Source: a beta proteobacterium AAP99
GTDB lineage: Bacteria > Pseudomonadota > Gammaproteobacteria > Burkholderiales > Burkholderiaceae_C
Reading direction: 5' to 3'
Assembly (NCBI GenBank): GCA_001295775.1
Contig: LJIA01000011.1
Span: forward strand, 1 to 64,000
Length of the DNA stretch: 64,000 nucleotides
The notes below the pieces were generated by a model that worked only from the letters and a program-made list of their open reading frames with translations, did not search any database and was not told the origin of the DNA. Numbering within the stretch: position 1 is the first letter of the stretch; each line of letters starts with the position of its first letter. This document shows positions 1 to 8,600 of the stretch, one piece after another. A program made the position numbers and the translations under genes.

Positions 1-981
1 CTCTTCGTTCGCATCCCGGAACGGCCGGTAGCTCGCCCAGCGCAGCAGGCCATACAGGAGCAGAGCGGCGGCAGCAATCAAAGTGAGCTGCCAGCTGTAC
101 ATGAGCATCAGGCCCAGGGTGGCAAACAGCATCAGGCCGTCCAACACCGCCTCCACGGCGCCGGTGGTGAGCACGTGCTTGATGGCGTCCAGGCTGCCAA
201 AGCGGCTGGTGATGTCGCCCAGATGGCGCTGCTCGAAGTAGCTCACCGGCAGGCGGGTCAGATGGGCGAACAAATTCGCCGTCCATTGCAGACCCACGTC
301 CATGCTCAAGCGCAGGCTGATCCAGCCGCGCGCCGTACGCAGGGCAAAGTCCGTCAGCGCCAGAATGCCGGCACCCAGCACGATCACGATCAATAGATGG
401 GTATCGCCGGAGACGATCGCCTCATCAATCACCCACTGCGTGGTCATGGGCACCAGCAGGCCAATGCCTTCTAACGCAAGAGCAAGCGCCAGGATGACCA
501 GCAGCGCGCGGCGCAGCCCGAAGATGTGGCCGGTGAGATCCCGCAGGCGGATGCGGCGGCGCTCATCGGCCCGCTGAAAGTTCGCCCCCGGCGCCAGCTC
601 CAGCGCCACACCGGTGAAATGCTTGCTCACCTCCGCCAGGCTCAGAGTGCGCGCCCCAACCGCGGGGTCCAGAACCTCCACGCGCGCCGTCGCCCCGCGC
701 CCGCGGACCCGCTTGAGCACCACAAAGTGGTTCAGGTCCCAATGCAGGATGCAGGGGGTTTGAAGCTCATGCAGTTCCTCCAGCTCCAGGCGCAGGGGCC
801 GGGTGGTGAAGTTCAGCTCTGCCGCGTAGCGCATGAGCTGCGCCAGCGTGGCGCCTTTCAGGCTCAGGGAGAAGCGGCGCCGCAGATCGGCCAAGTCCAT
901 GCGCAGGCCGAAATGGTCGGCGACCATCGCCAGACAGGCGATGGAGCATTCGGCGGCGGTGGATTGGAGGTGGGGGCGCAT
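1..981 (-). CDS. peptidase C39 / ABC bacteriocin exporter, N-terminal part (cut by window edge)
   Basis: Bifunctional exporter that cleaves a double-glycine leader and pumps the mature peptide across the inner membrane. The gene runs off the window at base 1, leaving 327 codons. Starting at the ATG at 981 gives the C39 motif ECSIACLAMV at residues 11-20, with catalytic Cys12, His85 (in DLNHFVVL) and Asp105 (in VLDPA). This is followed by hydrophobic segments of an ABC membrane domain from about residue 155; the nucleotide-binding domain lies outside. An alternative ATG at 988 is in another frame and gives no C39 motif. Its partners (membrane fusion protein, precursor, likely immunity gene) lie upstream on the same strand. 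Assignment is firm; the substrate is inferred from context. Confidence 0.93.
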   Translation of the reverse strand, partial: MRPHLQSTAAECSIACLAMVADHFGLRMDLADLRRRFSLSLKGATLAQLMRYAAELNFTTRPLRLELEELHELQTPCILHWDLNHFVVLKRVRGRGATARVEVLDPAVGARTLSLAEVSKHFTGVALELAPGANFQRADERRRIRLRDLTGHIFGLRRALLVILALALALEGIGLLVPMTTQWVIDEAIVSGDTHLLIVIVLGAGILALTDFALRTARGWISLRLSMDVGLQWTANLFAHLTRLPVSYFEQRHLGDITSRFGSLDAIKHVLTTGAVEAVLDGLMLFATLGLMLMYSWQLTLIAAAALLLYGLLRWASYRPFRDANEE

Positions 982-1313
982 TCCGCATTAACCTTGGGCC
1001 TCTTCAAGTCTTTTGCCCTTTTGAGTCCGCCATGTACGACAAGGTCGAGATTTGCTTGGAGGCCTAATCGGTTATCGGGTCATATACGGTGCAACAGCAG
1101 CGGAGCCGCTTTAACTGCGGGTCTTTGCATGTTCATGGCAAAGCTTGTTCTCCACTAACCGAGCGCGATGCTTGTGTGTAAACAACGGATAAGCATCGAT
1201 TGCAGCTTAGTTCGATATTATGCCCCCTTAGTTTTGACAGGAGCCATCGGGGCACAAGGCGCGAAATAGTCCCATTGCCTTCCTTCATATTCATGTACAC
1301 AAACCGGCTTGCG
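982..1313. other. lower-GC gap inside the microcin cluster
   Basis: No convincing gene. The stretch and the small gene before it are clearly poorer in GC than the rest of the window, which suggests acquired DNA. An 8-bp inverted repeat (CGATGCTT at 1166-1173, AAGCATCG at 1191-1198, 17-base loop) could form a hairpin ahead of the exporter gene. No poly-T follows it on the minus strand, so it is not a standard terminator. A reading frame at 1133-1357 on the minus strand overlaps the immunity candidate and resembles nothing I know. Confidence 0.5.
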
Positions 1314-1628
1314 TCACATCGGATACCATTGATTTGCGACATATACAGACACGCCACACGCGAACACGAAGCGAATCAAACAAAGTTTAAATGCGGTATT
1401 CCAATTATAAATTTGTGCAATATTTCGGGCGCGATATAAAACCATGCCAACCGCATCAACGGCGACTGTTGAGGTCACGGCCAAGGCGGCGATGTGAAAG
1501 CCGTTGAATCGTATGCCATTTGACTGAAAGGCTGCGGCCAGTGCGTACATTGCTCCGCCCAAAACAATCAAGCGGACAAGCCACGCTTTCGGAGATTGCG
1601 CAAGAAAATTGTCTCTGAACTTACTCAA
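1314..1628 (-). CDS. small membrane protein, probable microcin immunity protein
   Basis: A 104-residue protein with three hydrophobic stretches (about residues 16-36, 44-65 and 82-98) separated by short charged loops, so an inner-membrane protein. It starts with TTG, supported by a GGAG ribosome site 8 bases upstream. It lies directly after the bacteriocin precursor and before the exporter, the usual place for an immunity gene, and bacteriocin immunity proteins are often small membrane proteins of this kind. GC is low here (19 of 60 bases in 1381-1440). I recognise no family from sequence; immunity is inferred from size, topology and position. Confidence 0.6.
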   Translation of the reverse strand: MSKFRDNFLAQSPKAWLVRLIVLGGAMYALAAAFQSNGIRFNGFHIAALAVTSTVAVDAVGMVLYRARNIAQIYNWNTAFKLCLIRFVFACGVSVYVANQWYPM

Positions 1629-1642
1629 TTTGCTTCTCCAAC

Positions 1643-1670
1643 CTACCAGACCACCGAAGTGGTCTGGTAG
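1643..1670 (-). promoter_or_regulatory. 12-bp perfect hairpin with UUCG loop between precursor and immunity gene
   Basis: CTACCAGACCAC (1643-1654) and GTGGTCTGGTAG (1659-1670) pair perfectly. In the minus-strand transcript the loop reads UUCG closed by C-G, an exceptionally stable tetraloop. It begins 18 bases after the precursor stop and ends 14 bases before the TTG of the next gene. There is no U tract, so it more likely caps and stabilises the precursor mRNA, or partly blocks read-through, than fully terminates. Confidence 0.75.
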
Positions 1671-1688
1671 ACGAACGACTAATTCAAA

Positions 1689-2066
1689 TCAGAGCCCGAG
1701 AGGGGTGGGAGGGTCGAGATTCGGGTTGCGCATCAACAGTTCGATCCCGCCGCCGGCAAAGCTGCTTGCGCCAGCTGCGCCGGAGCCACCACGGTCTGCT
1801 GCGCCTTGCACCGTACCGCCAATGAATCCGAGATAGCCTCCGACTGCTGTTTGACCCGCAGCGGCCTTAATGCCGGGGGGCCCCATGAGTGCGCCTGCGA
1901 CCGCACCAACACCAACTGCAGTAGCAAATCCGCCTCCCGTGAAGGTGCCACTACCAACGGCACTACCGATATAGCTCAGGCCACCCACGATCGCACCACC
2001 AACGGCACCAGGTACACCCCAGCCGCCCGCGACTGAATCACACGCATCACTAGAAATCATTCTCAT
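1689..2066 (-). CDS. class II microcin-like bacteriocin precursor with double-glycine leader
   Basis: A 125-residue peptide. Residues 1-15 (MRMISSDACDSVAGG) match the length and layout of the colicin V leader (MRTLTLNELDSVSGG): both have Met-Arg at the start, Asp-Ser-Val at 10-12 and Gly-Gly at 14-15. Cleavage after Gly15 would release about 110 residues, very rich in Gly and Ala with many GxxxG-like spacings and no cysteine, typical of large membrane-acting class II microcins. The ATG at 2066 has an AGGAG site 5 bases upstream. It sits between the membrane fusion protein and the likely immunity gene. The target is unknown. The leader comparison is from memory of the family. Confidence 0.82.
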   Translation of the reverse strand: MRMISSDACDSVAGGWGVPGAVGGAIVGGLSYIGSAVGSGTFTGGGFATAVGVGAVAGALMGPPGIKAAAGQTAVGGYLGFIGGTVQGAADRGGSGAAGASSFAGGGIELLMRNPNLDPPTPLGL

Positions 2067-2146
2067 GCTTACTCCTAAATTTAAAGTGAGTAAAGCTACT
2101 GGCCTAGTAGCTCACTCGATTCACTGGACGTCGACACCAGATACCG

Positions 2147-3619
2147 CTAGACGCCCCGCAGGGTAAACCCACGCAGAGGGTCAAAAATCCACTCGTATAC
2201 CTTGCTCTCGCGCTGCACGATGTCGGCCTCCACCACCATCCCTGGTTTAAGGGCTTGGGGTTTGCCATAGGCGAGGATATGTTGTTCGGTGACGGCCACG
2301 GTGACGCGATAGCGCGCTTCGGGCGTGGCACCGCTGGCGGTGCTGGCCAACGCGGCGGCAATGGCCGGAGGGAGTTGGCTGGGGGCGGTGGGCGCGCGGT
2401 CGATGGCGAGCACGGTGCCCTGGTGCTGGCCGAACTTCTGGTAGGGGAAGGCGGCGTAACGCAGGCGCACGGTCTGGCCGGGGGCCACGAAGCCGGCGGC
2501 GCGCGTAGGGATGTAGAAGTGGGCTTGGAGGGTGGACGGGTTTGGCGGTGCGGTTTGAGCGTTTGCATCGGGCGGACCGCGTGCAGTCGGGCTGCCCTTG
2601 GGCGCATAGCTGACGCGCTGGGCGAGCACCCCACCCTGAGCCTCCCCGGCCTGCAGGGAAGGGACTGACCCGGCCGCGCGGGCGGGGTCGGCTTCGCCCT
2701 CCACCTCGCCTGCGGGATCGTGCGGCACCAGCAGCGCCAGCACCTGCCCCGGCGCGACCACCTGGCCCAGCATGACGGCGCTGCCCGTCAGCGTGCCTGC
2801 ATACGGGGCAGTGATCACATGCGTGGCGCGGGCAGCGTTCTCGGTGCTTTCCTGAGCGAGCAGGGCGCGGGCCTTGCGGGCCTCGGCCAGCTCGGTTTCG
2901 CGGGCGTTCTGTGCGTCGCGCAGCTGGCCGCGCAGGCTGGCACGCTCGCGCTCGATGGCAATGCGGCTGCGTTCAAGCGCCTGGGCCGCCTGGCGCGCGG
3001 CCAGTAGTTCGTCTTGCTGGCTGGCTTGCTGGCCGGCGCTCACAAAGCCCGCGCGGGCCAGTTCATTGATACGCCCTGCCTGGCTTTCGGCCAATTGCAG
3101 GCGGCTAGCCGCCAGCTCGCGCTCACGCTCCACGGCAATGAGCTCACGCTCAAGCACGGCCAAGCGCTCGGCAATGCTGCGCTCACGTGCTTCAAAGCGC
3201 TCCTCCGCGCGGCGGAGATCCTGCTCGGCGAGGAGTTGGCGCGTAGCGAGCTGGGCGGCAATGGCGGCCTGGGTGCCGAGGGTGCCGGCAGTTGCGCCAG
3301 CGGCGGCCACCTGCTGGCGGTCCGTGGAGAGCACAAAGAGCACGTCCCCGGCCTGCACGGTTTGGCCGTCTTGCGCACCCACACGGATGAGCGTGCCGCC
3401 CAGGGGGCTGGCCAGGTTGGCAATGCCGCCGGCGGGCATGAGCACACCGGCCACAGTGGCACGCTGGGTAACGCTGGCGAAGGCGAGGAAGCTGATGATC
3501 GAGCCCAGCACCGCCAGCGCAATCAACGCCCAGACGCGATAGGCAAACGGCTGCCGGATGCGGAGGGCTCCGAGTGAGGCACCGGATCGGGCGCTCAGGA
3601 CTTCAGGGCGAAACAGCAT
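2147..3619 (-). CDS. HlyD/CvaA-type membrane fusion protein for microcin export
   Basis: Periplasmic adaptor linking the C39 ABC exporter to an outer-membrane channel; 490 residues. One membrane segment at about residues 29-50, then a biotinyl-lipoyl-like half (VGAQDGQTVQAGDVLF), a long Ala/Glu/Arg-rich coiled coil (about 95-265), the second lipoyl half (APYAGTLTGSAVMLGQVV) and a beta-barrel region. Between VLALLVP and QAHFYIPTRAAGF lies an extra Pro/Gly/Ala-rich stretch of about 55 residues not usual for CvaA relatives. It is the first gene of the cluster as read, 80 bases before the precursor. No TolC gene is in view, so a housekeeping TolC is presumably used. Confidence 0.9.
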   Translation of the reverse strand: MLFRPEVLSARSGASLGALRIRQPFAYRVWALIALAVLGSIISFLAFASVTQRATVAGVLMPAGGIANLASPLGGTLIRVGAQDGQTVQAGDVLFVLSTDRQQVAAAGATAGTLGTQAAIAAQLATRQLLAEQDLRRAEERFEARERSIAERLAVLERELIAVERERELAASRLQLAESQAGRINELARAGFVSAGQQASQQDELLAARQAAQALERSRIAIERERASLRGQLRDAQNARETELAEARKARALLAQESTENAARATHVITAPYAGTLTGSAVMLGQVVAPGQVLALLVPHDPAGEVEGEADPARAAGSVPSLQAGEAQGGVLAQRVSYAPKGSPTARGPPDANAQTAPPNPSTLQAHFYIPTRAAGFVAPGQTVRLRYAAFPYQKFGQHQGTVLAIDRAPTAPSQLPPAIAAALASTASGATPEARYRVTVAVTEQHILAYGKPQALKPGMVVEADIVQRESKVYEWIFDPLRGFTLRGV

Positions 3620-4030
3620 GGAAACAAGGCGGGGTCAGCGACACGAAGGCGACCGAAGGCCGACACGCGATCTGGTGCAAATCACCCAAACCGTACCGAT
3701 GTTGATGCGCCGTGCGATGCCGAACGCTGCATCAGTTCAACGATCCGGCAGCGCTGTGGGCCGTCATGCGCAGAATGCATAGCAATGACGCGTTCTCGCC
3801 ACACGGGTTGAAGGGATCAATCTTCTACTTGGCTGCTGTCTGGGGCTGCCTCGAGAACCTTTCCCAGGCAGTCAATTCCGCTCGAAATGCCGATCAGAGC
3901 GCAGCGACAATCGCACCGAAGAGCACTCAAGCAATCGCCAAGGCCGTTTCGATTAGCCCATCGCAGCCGTCGCTGTTTTAGCTACTGCGCCTTTTGGGGC
4001 ACCAACTACCTTATGGCGGCAGCAAAGCAA
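3620..4030. other. intergenic region upstream of the microcin cluster
   Basis: No gene I can support. It should contain the promoter of the cluster reading leftward, but I see no clear -35/-10 pair. A GTG frame on the plus strand (3712-3981) has no ribosome site and no recognisable content. The minus strand is broken by stops in all frames, so there is no second precursor peptide here. Confidence 0.5.
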
Positions 4031-4057
4031 AACGCCCGGCATTCACCGGGCGTTTTT
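4031..4057 (-). terminator. terminator after TRAP permease gene
   Basis: AACGCCCGG (4031-4039), a 6-base loop, then CCGGGCGTT (4046-4054), with A and T runs on the two sides. It lies about 30 bases past the stop of the dctM-like gene and could work in both directions. Confidence 0.85.
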
Positions 4058-4087
4058 GCTGGCAGCGAACCGCTGCTCGGGTAAGGC

Positions 4088-5908
4088 CTACTGCTTGGGC
4101 TGACTGACCTTGCCGTCCTCGATCTTCTGCTGCAGCAGCTTGGCAGGATCGTCGGCCGGCGCGTCCTGCGGGGGCAGCGGCATGCCGCCGGAATCCGTCT
4201 TGGGCGCATTGGGGTCACCCGGCTTGGGTTCCTCGCCCGGGATGGGCAGCCCCGGTGTGGGCAAGCCCTGCTCGGTGGGGATTTCCAGCTTGATCGTGGA
4301 CTCGTCAATCTTGACCGCCTTCTCCACGTGCTCGGTCACGATCTGCGGGAACAGCATGATCGCCACCACCATCGTGAGTTGAATGATGATGAAGGGCACC
4401 GAACCCTTGTAGATGTCCGACGTGGTGAAAGCCGGAATCTGCTGGCCGGTGACCTTGTCGGTGTAGTCCTTGGCCGGTGCAACGCTGCGCAGGTAGAACA
4501 GCGCAAACCCGAAGGGTGGCGTCAGGAAGCTGGTCTGCAGGTTCATGGCGATCATCACGCCAAACCAGACCAGGTCAATGCCCAGACCCTCTGCAATCGG
4601 CTTGAGCAGGGGCAGCAGGATGAAGCTGATCTCGAAGAAGTCGATGAAGCAGCCCAGGATGAAGATCAGCACGTTCACGACGATCAGGAAGCCAATCTGC
4701 TCGCCCGGCACCTTGTCGAACAGGTGCTTGACCCACTCGGGGCCGTCGATGCCCTGGAAGGTCAGCGCGAACACGGTGGAACCCACCAGCACGAAGAGCA
4801 CGAAGCAGGACAGCTTGGTGGTCGTGTCCAGCGCCTGGATCATGAGCTTCTTGTCCAGGCGGCGGCGCGAGAACGCCATCAGCAGCGCACCCACAGCACC
4901 CATGGCGCCGCCTTCGGTGGGCGTGGCAATGCCCAGGAAGATCGTGCCCAGGACCAGGAAGATCAGCGCCAGCGGCGGAATGAGCACAAAGGTCACGCGC
5001 TCGGCCAGCTTGGAGAGCAGGCCCAGCTTGAGGAACTTGTTGAACACCGCCAGCACCCAGGCCAGGATCACCGACGCCGTCACGGACATCACGACGATCT
5101 CGTCCTCCGGCACCTCTTTGCGCTGCCAGATAGCCTTGACGATGTCGTCATAGAAGTGCGCCATCAACCAGCCCACCACCACGCAGGTGATGGCCAGCGC
5201 GATCAGCGAGGTGTAGCCCGCTGAACCATTGGGTTCCTTGTAGATGCGCGCCTCAGGCGGCAGCGCGGGCACCCACTTGGGCTTGATGATGGCCACCAGG
5301 ATGATGAAGGCGGCATACAGGCCGATCAGCATCAGCGCGGGTTCCAGCGCGCCGGCATACATGTCACCCACCGAGCGACCGAGCTGGTCCGCCATGATGA
5401 TGAGCACAAGCGAAGGCGGCACGATCTGCGCCAGCGTGCCCGAAGCCGTGATGGTGCCCGCCGCAATGGCGCGGTTGTAGCCATAGCGAAGCATGATCGG
5501 CAGGGAGATCAGGCCCATCGAGATCACCGAGGCCGCAACAACGCCCGTCGTGGCCGCCAGCAGCGCACCCACGAAGATCACGGCCAGCGCCACACCACCG
5601 CGCACCGGGCCGAACACCTGTCCGACGGTCTCCAGCAGGTCTTCGGCCATGCCGGATCGTTCAAGAATGATCCCCATGAACGTAAAGAAGGGGATGGCCA
5701 GCAGCGTGTCGTTGGCCATGATCCCGTAGATCCGCAGGGGCAGCAGGCCGAAGAAGTTGGCCGGAACAATGTTGAGTTCAATGGCGAGAAAGCCGAAGAA
5801 CATCCCCGTGGCCGCGAGACCGAAGGCCACCGGAAAGCCGGTGAGCAGGAAGAACAGCAGCGCCAGAAACATGATCGGCGCGAGGTTTGCGGTGATGAAC
5901 TGAAGCAT
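4088..5908 (-). CDS. dctM: TRAP transporter large permease (DctM type), extended form
   Basis: Transport subunit of a tripartite ATP-independent (sodium-driven) uptake system for a carboxylate or similar solute, in the inner membrane. 606 residues, longer than the roughly 430 of the classic form. It has about a dozen or more hydrophobic helices, including ASGTLAQIVPPSLVLIIMAD, TPTEGGAMGAVGALL and MNLQTSFLTPPFGFALFYLR, all typical of DctM. The extra length lies in a central insert (about 210-290) and a Pro-rich hydrophilic tail (about 535-606) that looks cytoplasmic or periplasmic rather than membrane. The dctQ-like partner lies 39 bases upstream. No solute-binding DctP gene is in the window, so the substrate cannot be named. 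Confidence 0.92.
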   Translation of the reverse strand: MLQFITANLAPIMFLALLFFLLTGFPVAFGLAATGMFFGFLAIELNIVPANFFGLLPLRIYGIMANDTLLAIPFFTFMGIILERSGMAEDLLETVGQVFGPVRGGVALAVIFVGALLAATTGVVAASVISMGLISLPIMLRYGYNRAIAAGTITASGTLAQIVPPSLVLIIMADQLGRSVGDMYAGALEPALMLIGLYAAFIILVAIIKPKWVPALPPEARIYKEPNGSAGYTSLIALAITCVVVGWLMAHFYDDIVKAIWQRKEVPEDEIVVMSVTASVILAWVLAVFNKFLKLGLLSKLAERVTFVLIPPLALIFLVLGTIFLGIATPTEGGAMGAVGALLMAFSRRRLDKKLMIQALDTTTKLSCFVLFVLVGSTVFALTFQGIDGPEWVKHLFDKVPGEQIGFLIVVNVLIFILGCFIDFFEISFILLPLLKPIAEGLGIDLVWFGVMIAMNLQTSFLTPPFGFALFYLRSVAPAKDYTDKVTGQQIPAFTTSDIYKGSVPFIIIQLTMVVAIMLFPQIVTEHVEKAVKIDESTIKLEIPTEQGLPTPGLPIPGEEPKPGDPNAPKTDSGGMPLPPQDAPADDPAKLLQQKIEDGKVSQPKQ

Positions 5909-5947
5909 GAGCGGGTTCCCTGGGATCTTGTTATGTGCGCGGTGCGC

Positions 5948-6490
5948 TCATTCGCCGTGCGAGGCCTTGGGCGGGAACACGTGCGGCACGTCCCCCGTGA
6001 GGAAGCCGATGCGCTTGATCAGTTCCGAGATCGCCTGCGCGAGAAGCAAGATGAAGCCGACGGGCAGCATCAGATACACGGGCCAGCGGATCAGCCCGCC
6101 TGCGTTGGAGGACATCTCGCCGCTCTTGTAGGCGTCGATCGCGTACGGAAAAGACAGCCAGACCACAAAGATGCACAGGGGAATCAGGAACACCACGAAG
6201 CCGATGATGTCGATCCAGGCCTTGGTCTTGTCCGACACGCGGCTGGAGACGAAGTCGATGCGCACGTGCTCGTTGACCAGCAGGGTGTAGGCCGCCGCGC
6301 CCAGAAACACGGCTGCGAACAGATACCACTGCACCTCGAGCCAGGCGTTCGAACTGGTGTCGAACAACTTGCGGATCACCGCATTGCCGCAACTGATGAG
6401 CACCACGGCCAGCACGAGCCAGAACACGGCGCGGCCGATCTTGAGGTTGATCCAGTCGATCCCGCGCGAGATCGCAAGCAATCCATTCAC
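5948..6490 (-). CDS. dctQ: TRAP transporter small permease (DctQ type)
   Basis: Small membrane subunit that pairs with DctM. 180 residues with four hydrophobic helices (about 18-40, 53-72, 90-112, 133-158) and the family-typical stretch SNAWLEVQWYLFAAVFLGAA followed by NEHVRIDF. The GTG at 6490 is preferred because AGGAG lies 7 bases upstream; an ATG four bases further in is out of frame. First gene of the two-gene unit with dctM. Confidence 0.92.
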   Translation of the reverse strand: MNGLLAISRGIDWINLKIGRAVFWLVLAVVLISCGNAVIRKLFDTSSNAWLEVQWYLFAAVFLGAAAYTLLVNEHVRIDFVSSRVSDKTKAWIDIIGFVVFLIPLCIFVVWLSFPYAIDAYKSGEMSSNAGGLIRWPVYLMLPVGFILLLAQAISELIKRIGFLTGDVPHVFPPKASHGE

Positions 6491-6655
6491 TTTGAGTCTC
6501 CTTGTCCCTCCGAGCGGCGAGGCGCGCCGCTCGTCTTTGCTTCGGACCCGTGATTCGGGTCTCTGGGGTGTGTCCAGCGCGGGTGCAGGGTGTGCAGATC
6601 ACGCCGGACGATGGTAGCCCAGCACTTGGCTTGCGATCGTGTGCACCCACTCAGG

Positions 6656-6725
6656 AAAAACGCGCGCGAGCCATGGCCGGCGTGTGTACGCCGGGCGTGA
6701 CTGTGCACGAAGCGCACGCGTTTTT
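6656..6725 (-). terminator. compound hairpin, likely argH terminator
   Basis: Outer arms AAAAACGCG (6656-6664) and CGCGTTTTT (6717-6725) enclose an inner hairpin CCGGCGT-GTGT-ACGCCGG (6677-6694). Read leftward it ends in a T run and lies about 140 bases past the argH stop. The rest of 6491-6861 holds no gene I can support; it should include the promoter of the TRAP genes. Confidence 0.55.
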
Positions 6726-6861
6726 GCTGACAGCTTGCTGAACGTCGGCCAAGCTGTTCGGCTTCGGCCTGCACGGCGAATCCCGAGCGAAGCAATGCGC
6801 CCTGGGGCGCTCGCGGAAAACGGCAGCCGGGCGCGGCACCTGCGCTCGGCTGTTGCCTGCT

Positions 6862-8256
6862 TCAGCCCAGCTGAGCCTTCCAGCGCGCGACCTGTGCACG
6901 CACCTGGGCCGGCGCAGTGCCCCCCAGGTGATTGCGCGAGGCCACACTGCCCTCCAGCGTGAGCAGGGGCAGCACGGCCTCGGTGGCTTGCGGTACGACT
7001 TCGCGCAGCTGGGCCAGTGTGAGCGCGTTCAGATCCACGCCCAGGCTGTCGGCATGGCGAACAGCATGGGCCACGAGTTCGTGCGCGTCCCGGAAGGCCA
7101 TGCCCTGCTTGACGAGCCAGTCGGCCAGATCGGTGGCGGTGGCGTGGCCGCGCAAGGCGGCGGCACGCATGGCCGCAGGCTTGACGCGGATGCTGGGCAC
7201 CAGATCCACAAAGATGCGCAGGGTGTCGAGCACGGTATCGACCGTGTCGAACAGCGGCTCCTTGTCCTCCTGGTTGTCCTTGTTGTAGGTCAGCGGCTGG
7301 CCCTTCATGAGTGTGAGCAGGGCCATCAGGTGGCCGGTCACGCGGCCGGTCTTGCCGCGCGCCAGTTCCGGCACGTCCGGGTTCTTCTTCTGCGGCATGA
7401 TCGACGAGCCGGTGCAGAAGCGGTCGGCCAGGTCGATAAAGCCCACGCTCTGGTTCATCCAGAGGATGAGTTCTTCCGAGAAGCGCGAAATGTGGGTCAT
7501 GACCAGTGCCGCGGCTGCGGTGAATTCGATGGCGAAGTCACGGTCGCTCACGGCGTCCAGCGAGTTCTGGCACACGCCTTCAAAACCCAGGGTGCGCGCC
7601 ACGCGTTCGCGGTCGATCGGGTAGCTCGTGCCGGCCAGGGCGGCTGCGCCCAGGGGCAGGCGGTTCACGCGGCGGCGGGCGTCCACCATGCGCTCGGCAT
7701 CGCGGCCGAACATCTCCACATAGGCGAGCAGATGGTGGCCGAAGCTCACAGGCTGGGCGACCTGGAGATGCGTGAAGCCGGGCAGGATGGTGTCGGCCTG
7801 CTGCTCGGCCAGCGCCACCAGCGCGCGCTGCAGAGCCTTGAGCGTGTCGGTGATCGCGTCGATCTCGCCGCGCAGCCACAGCCGGATGTCAGTGGCCACC
7901 TGATCATTGCGCGAGCGGCCGGTGTGCAGGCGCTTGCCGGCATCGCCAATCAGTGCAGTGAGGCGCGCCTCGATGTTCAGGTGCACGTCTTCCAGTTCCA
8001 CCTTCCATTCGAACTGGCCAGCCTCGATTTCGCTCTTGATCTGCGCCATGCCGCGGCGGATCGCGGCTTCGTCCTCGGCGCTGATGATGCCCTGCGCAGC
8101 AAGCATGTCGGCATGCGCCAGCGAGCCGGCGATGTCTGCGAATGCGAGGCGCTTGTCGAAGCCGACCGAGGCGGTATAACGCTGCACGATGGCGGCAACG
8201 GGCTCCGAGAAGCGGGCGGACCAGGCTTCGGTCTTGTTGGCGAGCTGTGAGGTCAT
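6862..8256 (-). CDS. argH: argininosuccinate lyase
   Basis: Last step of arginine synthesis: splits argininosuccinate into arginine and fumarate in the cytoplasm. 464 residues, the normal length. The fumarase/aspartase signature [12 protein letters not shown] is at about residues 282-293, and [13 protein letters not shown] and [17 protein letters not shown] are the other conserved substrate-site blocks. It is divergent from the sensor kinase at 8601; argH beside an AlgZ/AlgR-type pair is an arrangement known from Pseudomonas. Confidence 0.98.
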   Translation of the reverse strand: MTSQLANKTEAWSARFSEPVAAIVQRYTASVGFDKRLAFADIAGSLAHADMLAAQGIISAEDEAAIRRGMAQIKSEIEAGQFEWKVELEDVHLNIEARLTALIGDAGKRLHTGRSRNDQVATDIRLWLRGEIDAITDTLKALQRALVALAEQQADTILPGFTHLQVAQPVSFGHHLLAYVEMFGRDAERMVDARRRVNRLPLGAAALAGTSYPIDRERVARTLGFEGVCQNSLDAVSDRDFAIEFTAAAALVMTHISRFSEELILWMNQSVGFIDLADRFCTGSSIMPQKKNPDVPELARGKTGRVTGHLMALLTLMKGQPLTYNKDNQEDKEPLFDTVDTVLDTLRIFVDLVPSIRVKPAAMRAAALRGHATATDLADWLVKQGMAFRDAHELVAHAVRHADSLGVDLNALTLAQLREVVPQATEAVLPLLTLEGSVASRNHLGGTAPAQVRAQVARWKAQLG

Positions 8257-8600
8257 AGGCAGTTCTCTTGGAGTCTGGCAGGCTGCGGCATGCCATCAGG
8301 CGATTCGGCAGGCGGGCCGTGGCAATGTATCCGGGGCAGGCGCGCAGGCTGGATTTTCGTTGGCTGAAAACGAATTATTTTTTCTTACTTGATACGCCTT
8401 TCCGCACATCTTTAGCGGATCTTCAGCCAAATTGGTTTCAAGCGCACAACGTCCGATAACGACGCAAATGAGTATTGATGCGGTTCTTCAATGGACCCCT
8501 TTGGCGCACACGGCACGGATTTCGGTTCCGATCGCGCTTCAGTAGCCGGCATCTATCTATTCTAGCGATATTTAAAATCTAAATTTTCGATTGACCAGCC
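8257..8600. other. divergent promoter region between argH and the sensor kinase
   Basis: 344 bases without a gene. The middle and right parts (8351-8590) are clearly AT-richer than the surroundings, as expected for two back-to-back promoters. I see no -35/-10 pair good enough to mark. Confidence 0.45.

Noticed and set aside
1133-1357. 74-codon frame on the minus strand between immunity candidate and exporter
   Set aside because: Overlaps the immunity gene in another frame, no ribosome site, no recognisable content.
3712-3981. 89-codon frame on the plus strand upstream of the microcin cluster
   Set aside because: GTG start without a ribosome site, composition not protein-like, no family similarity; reported as intergenic.
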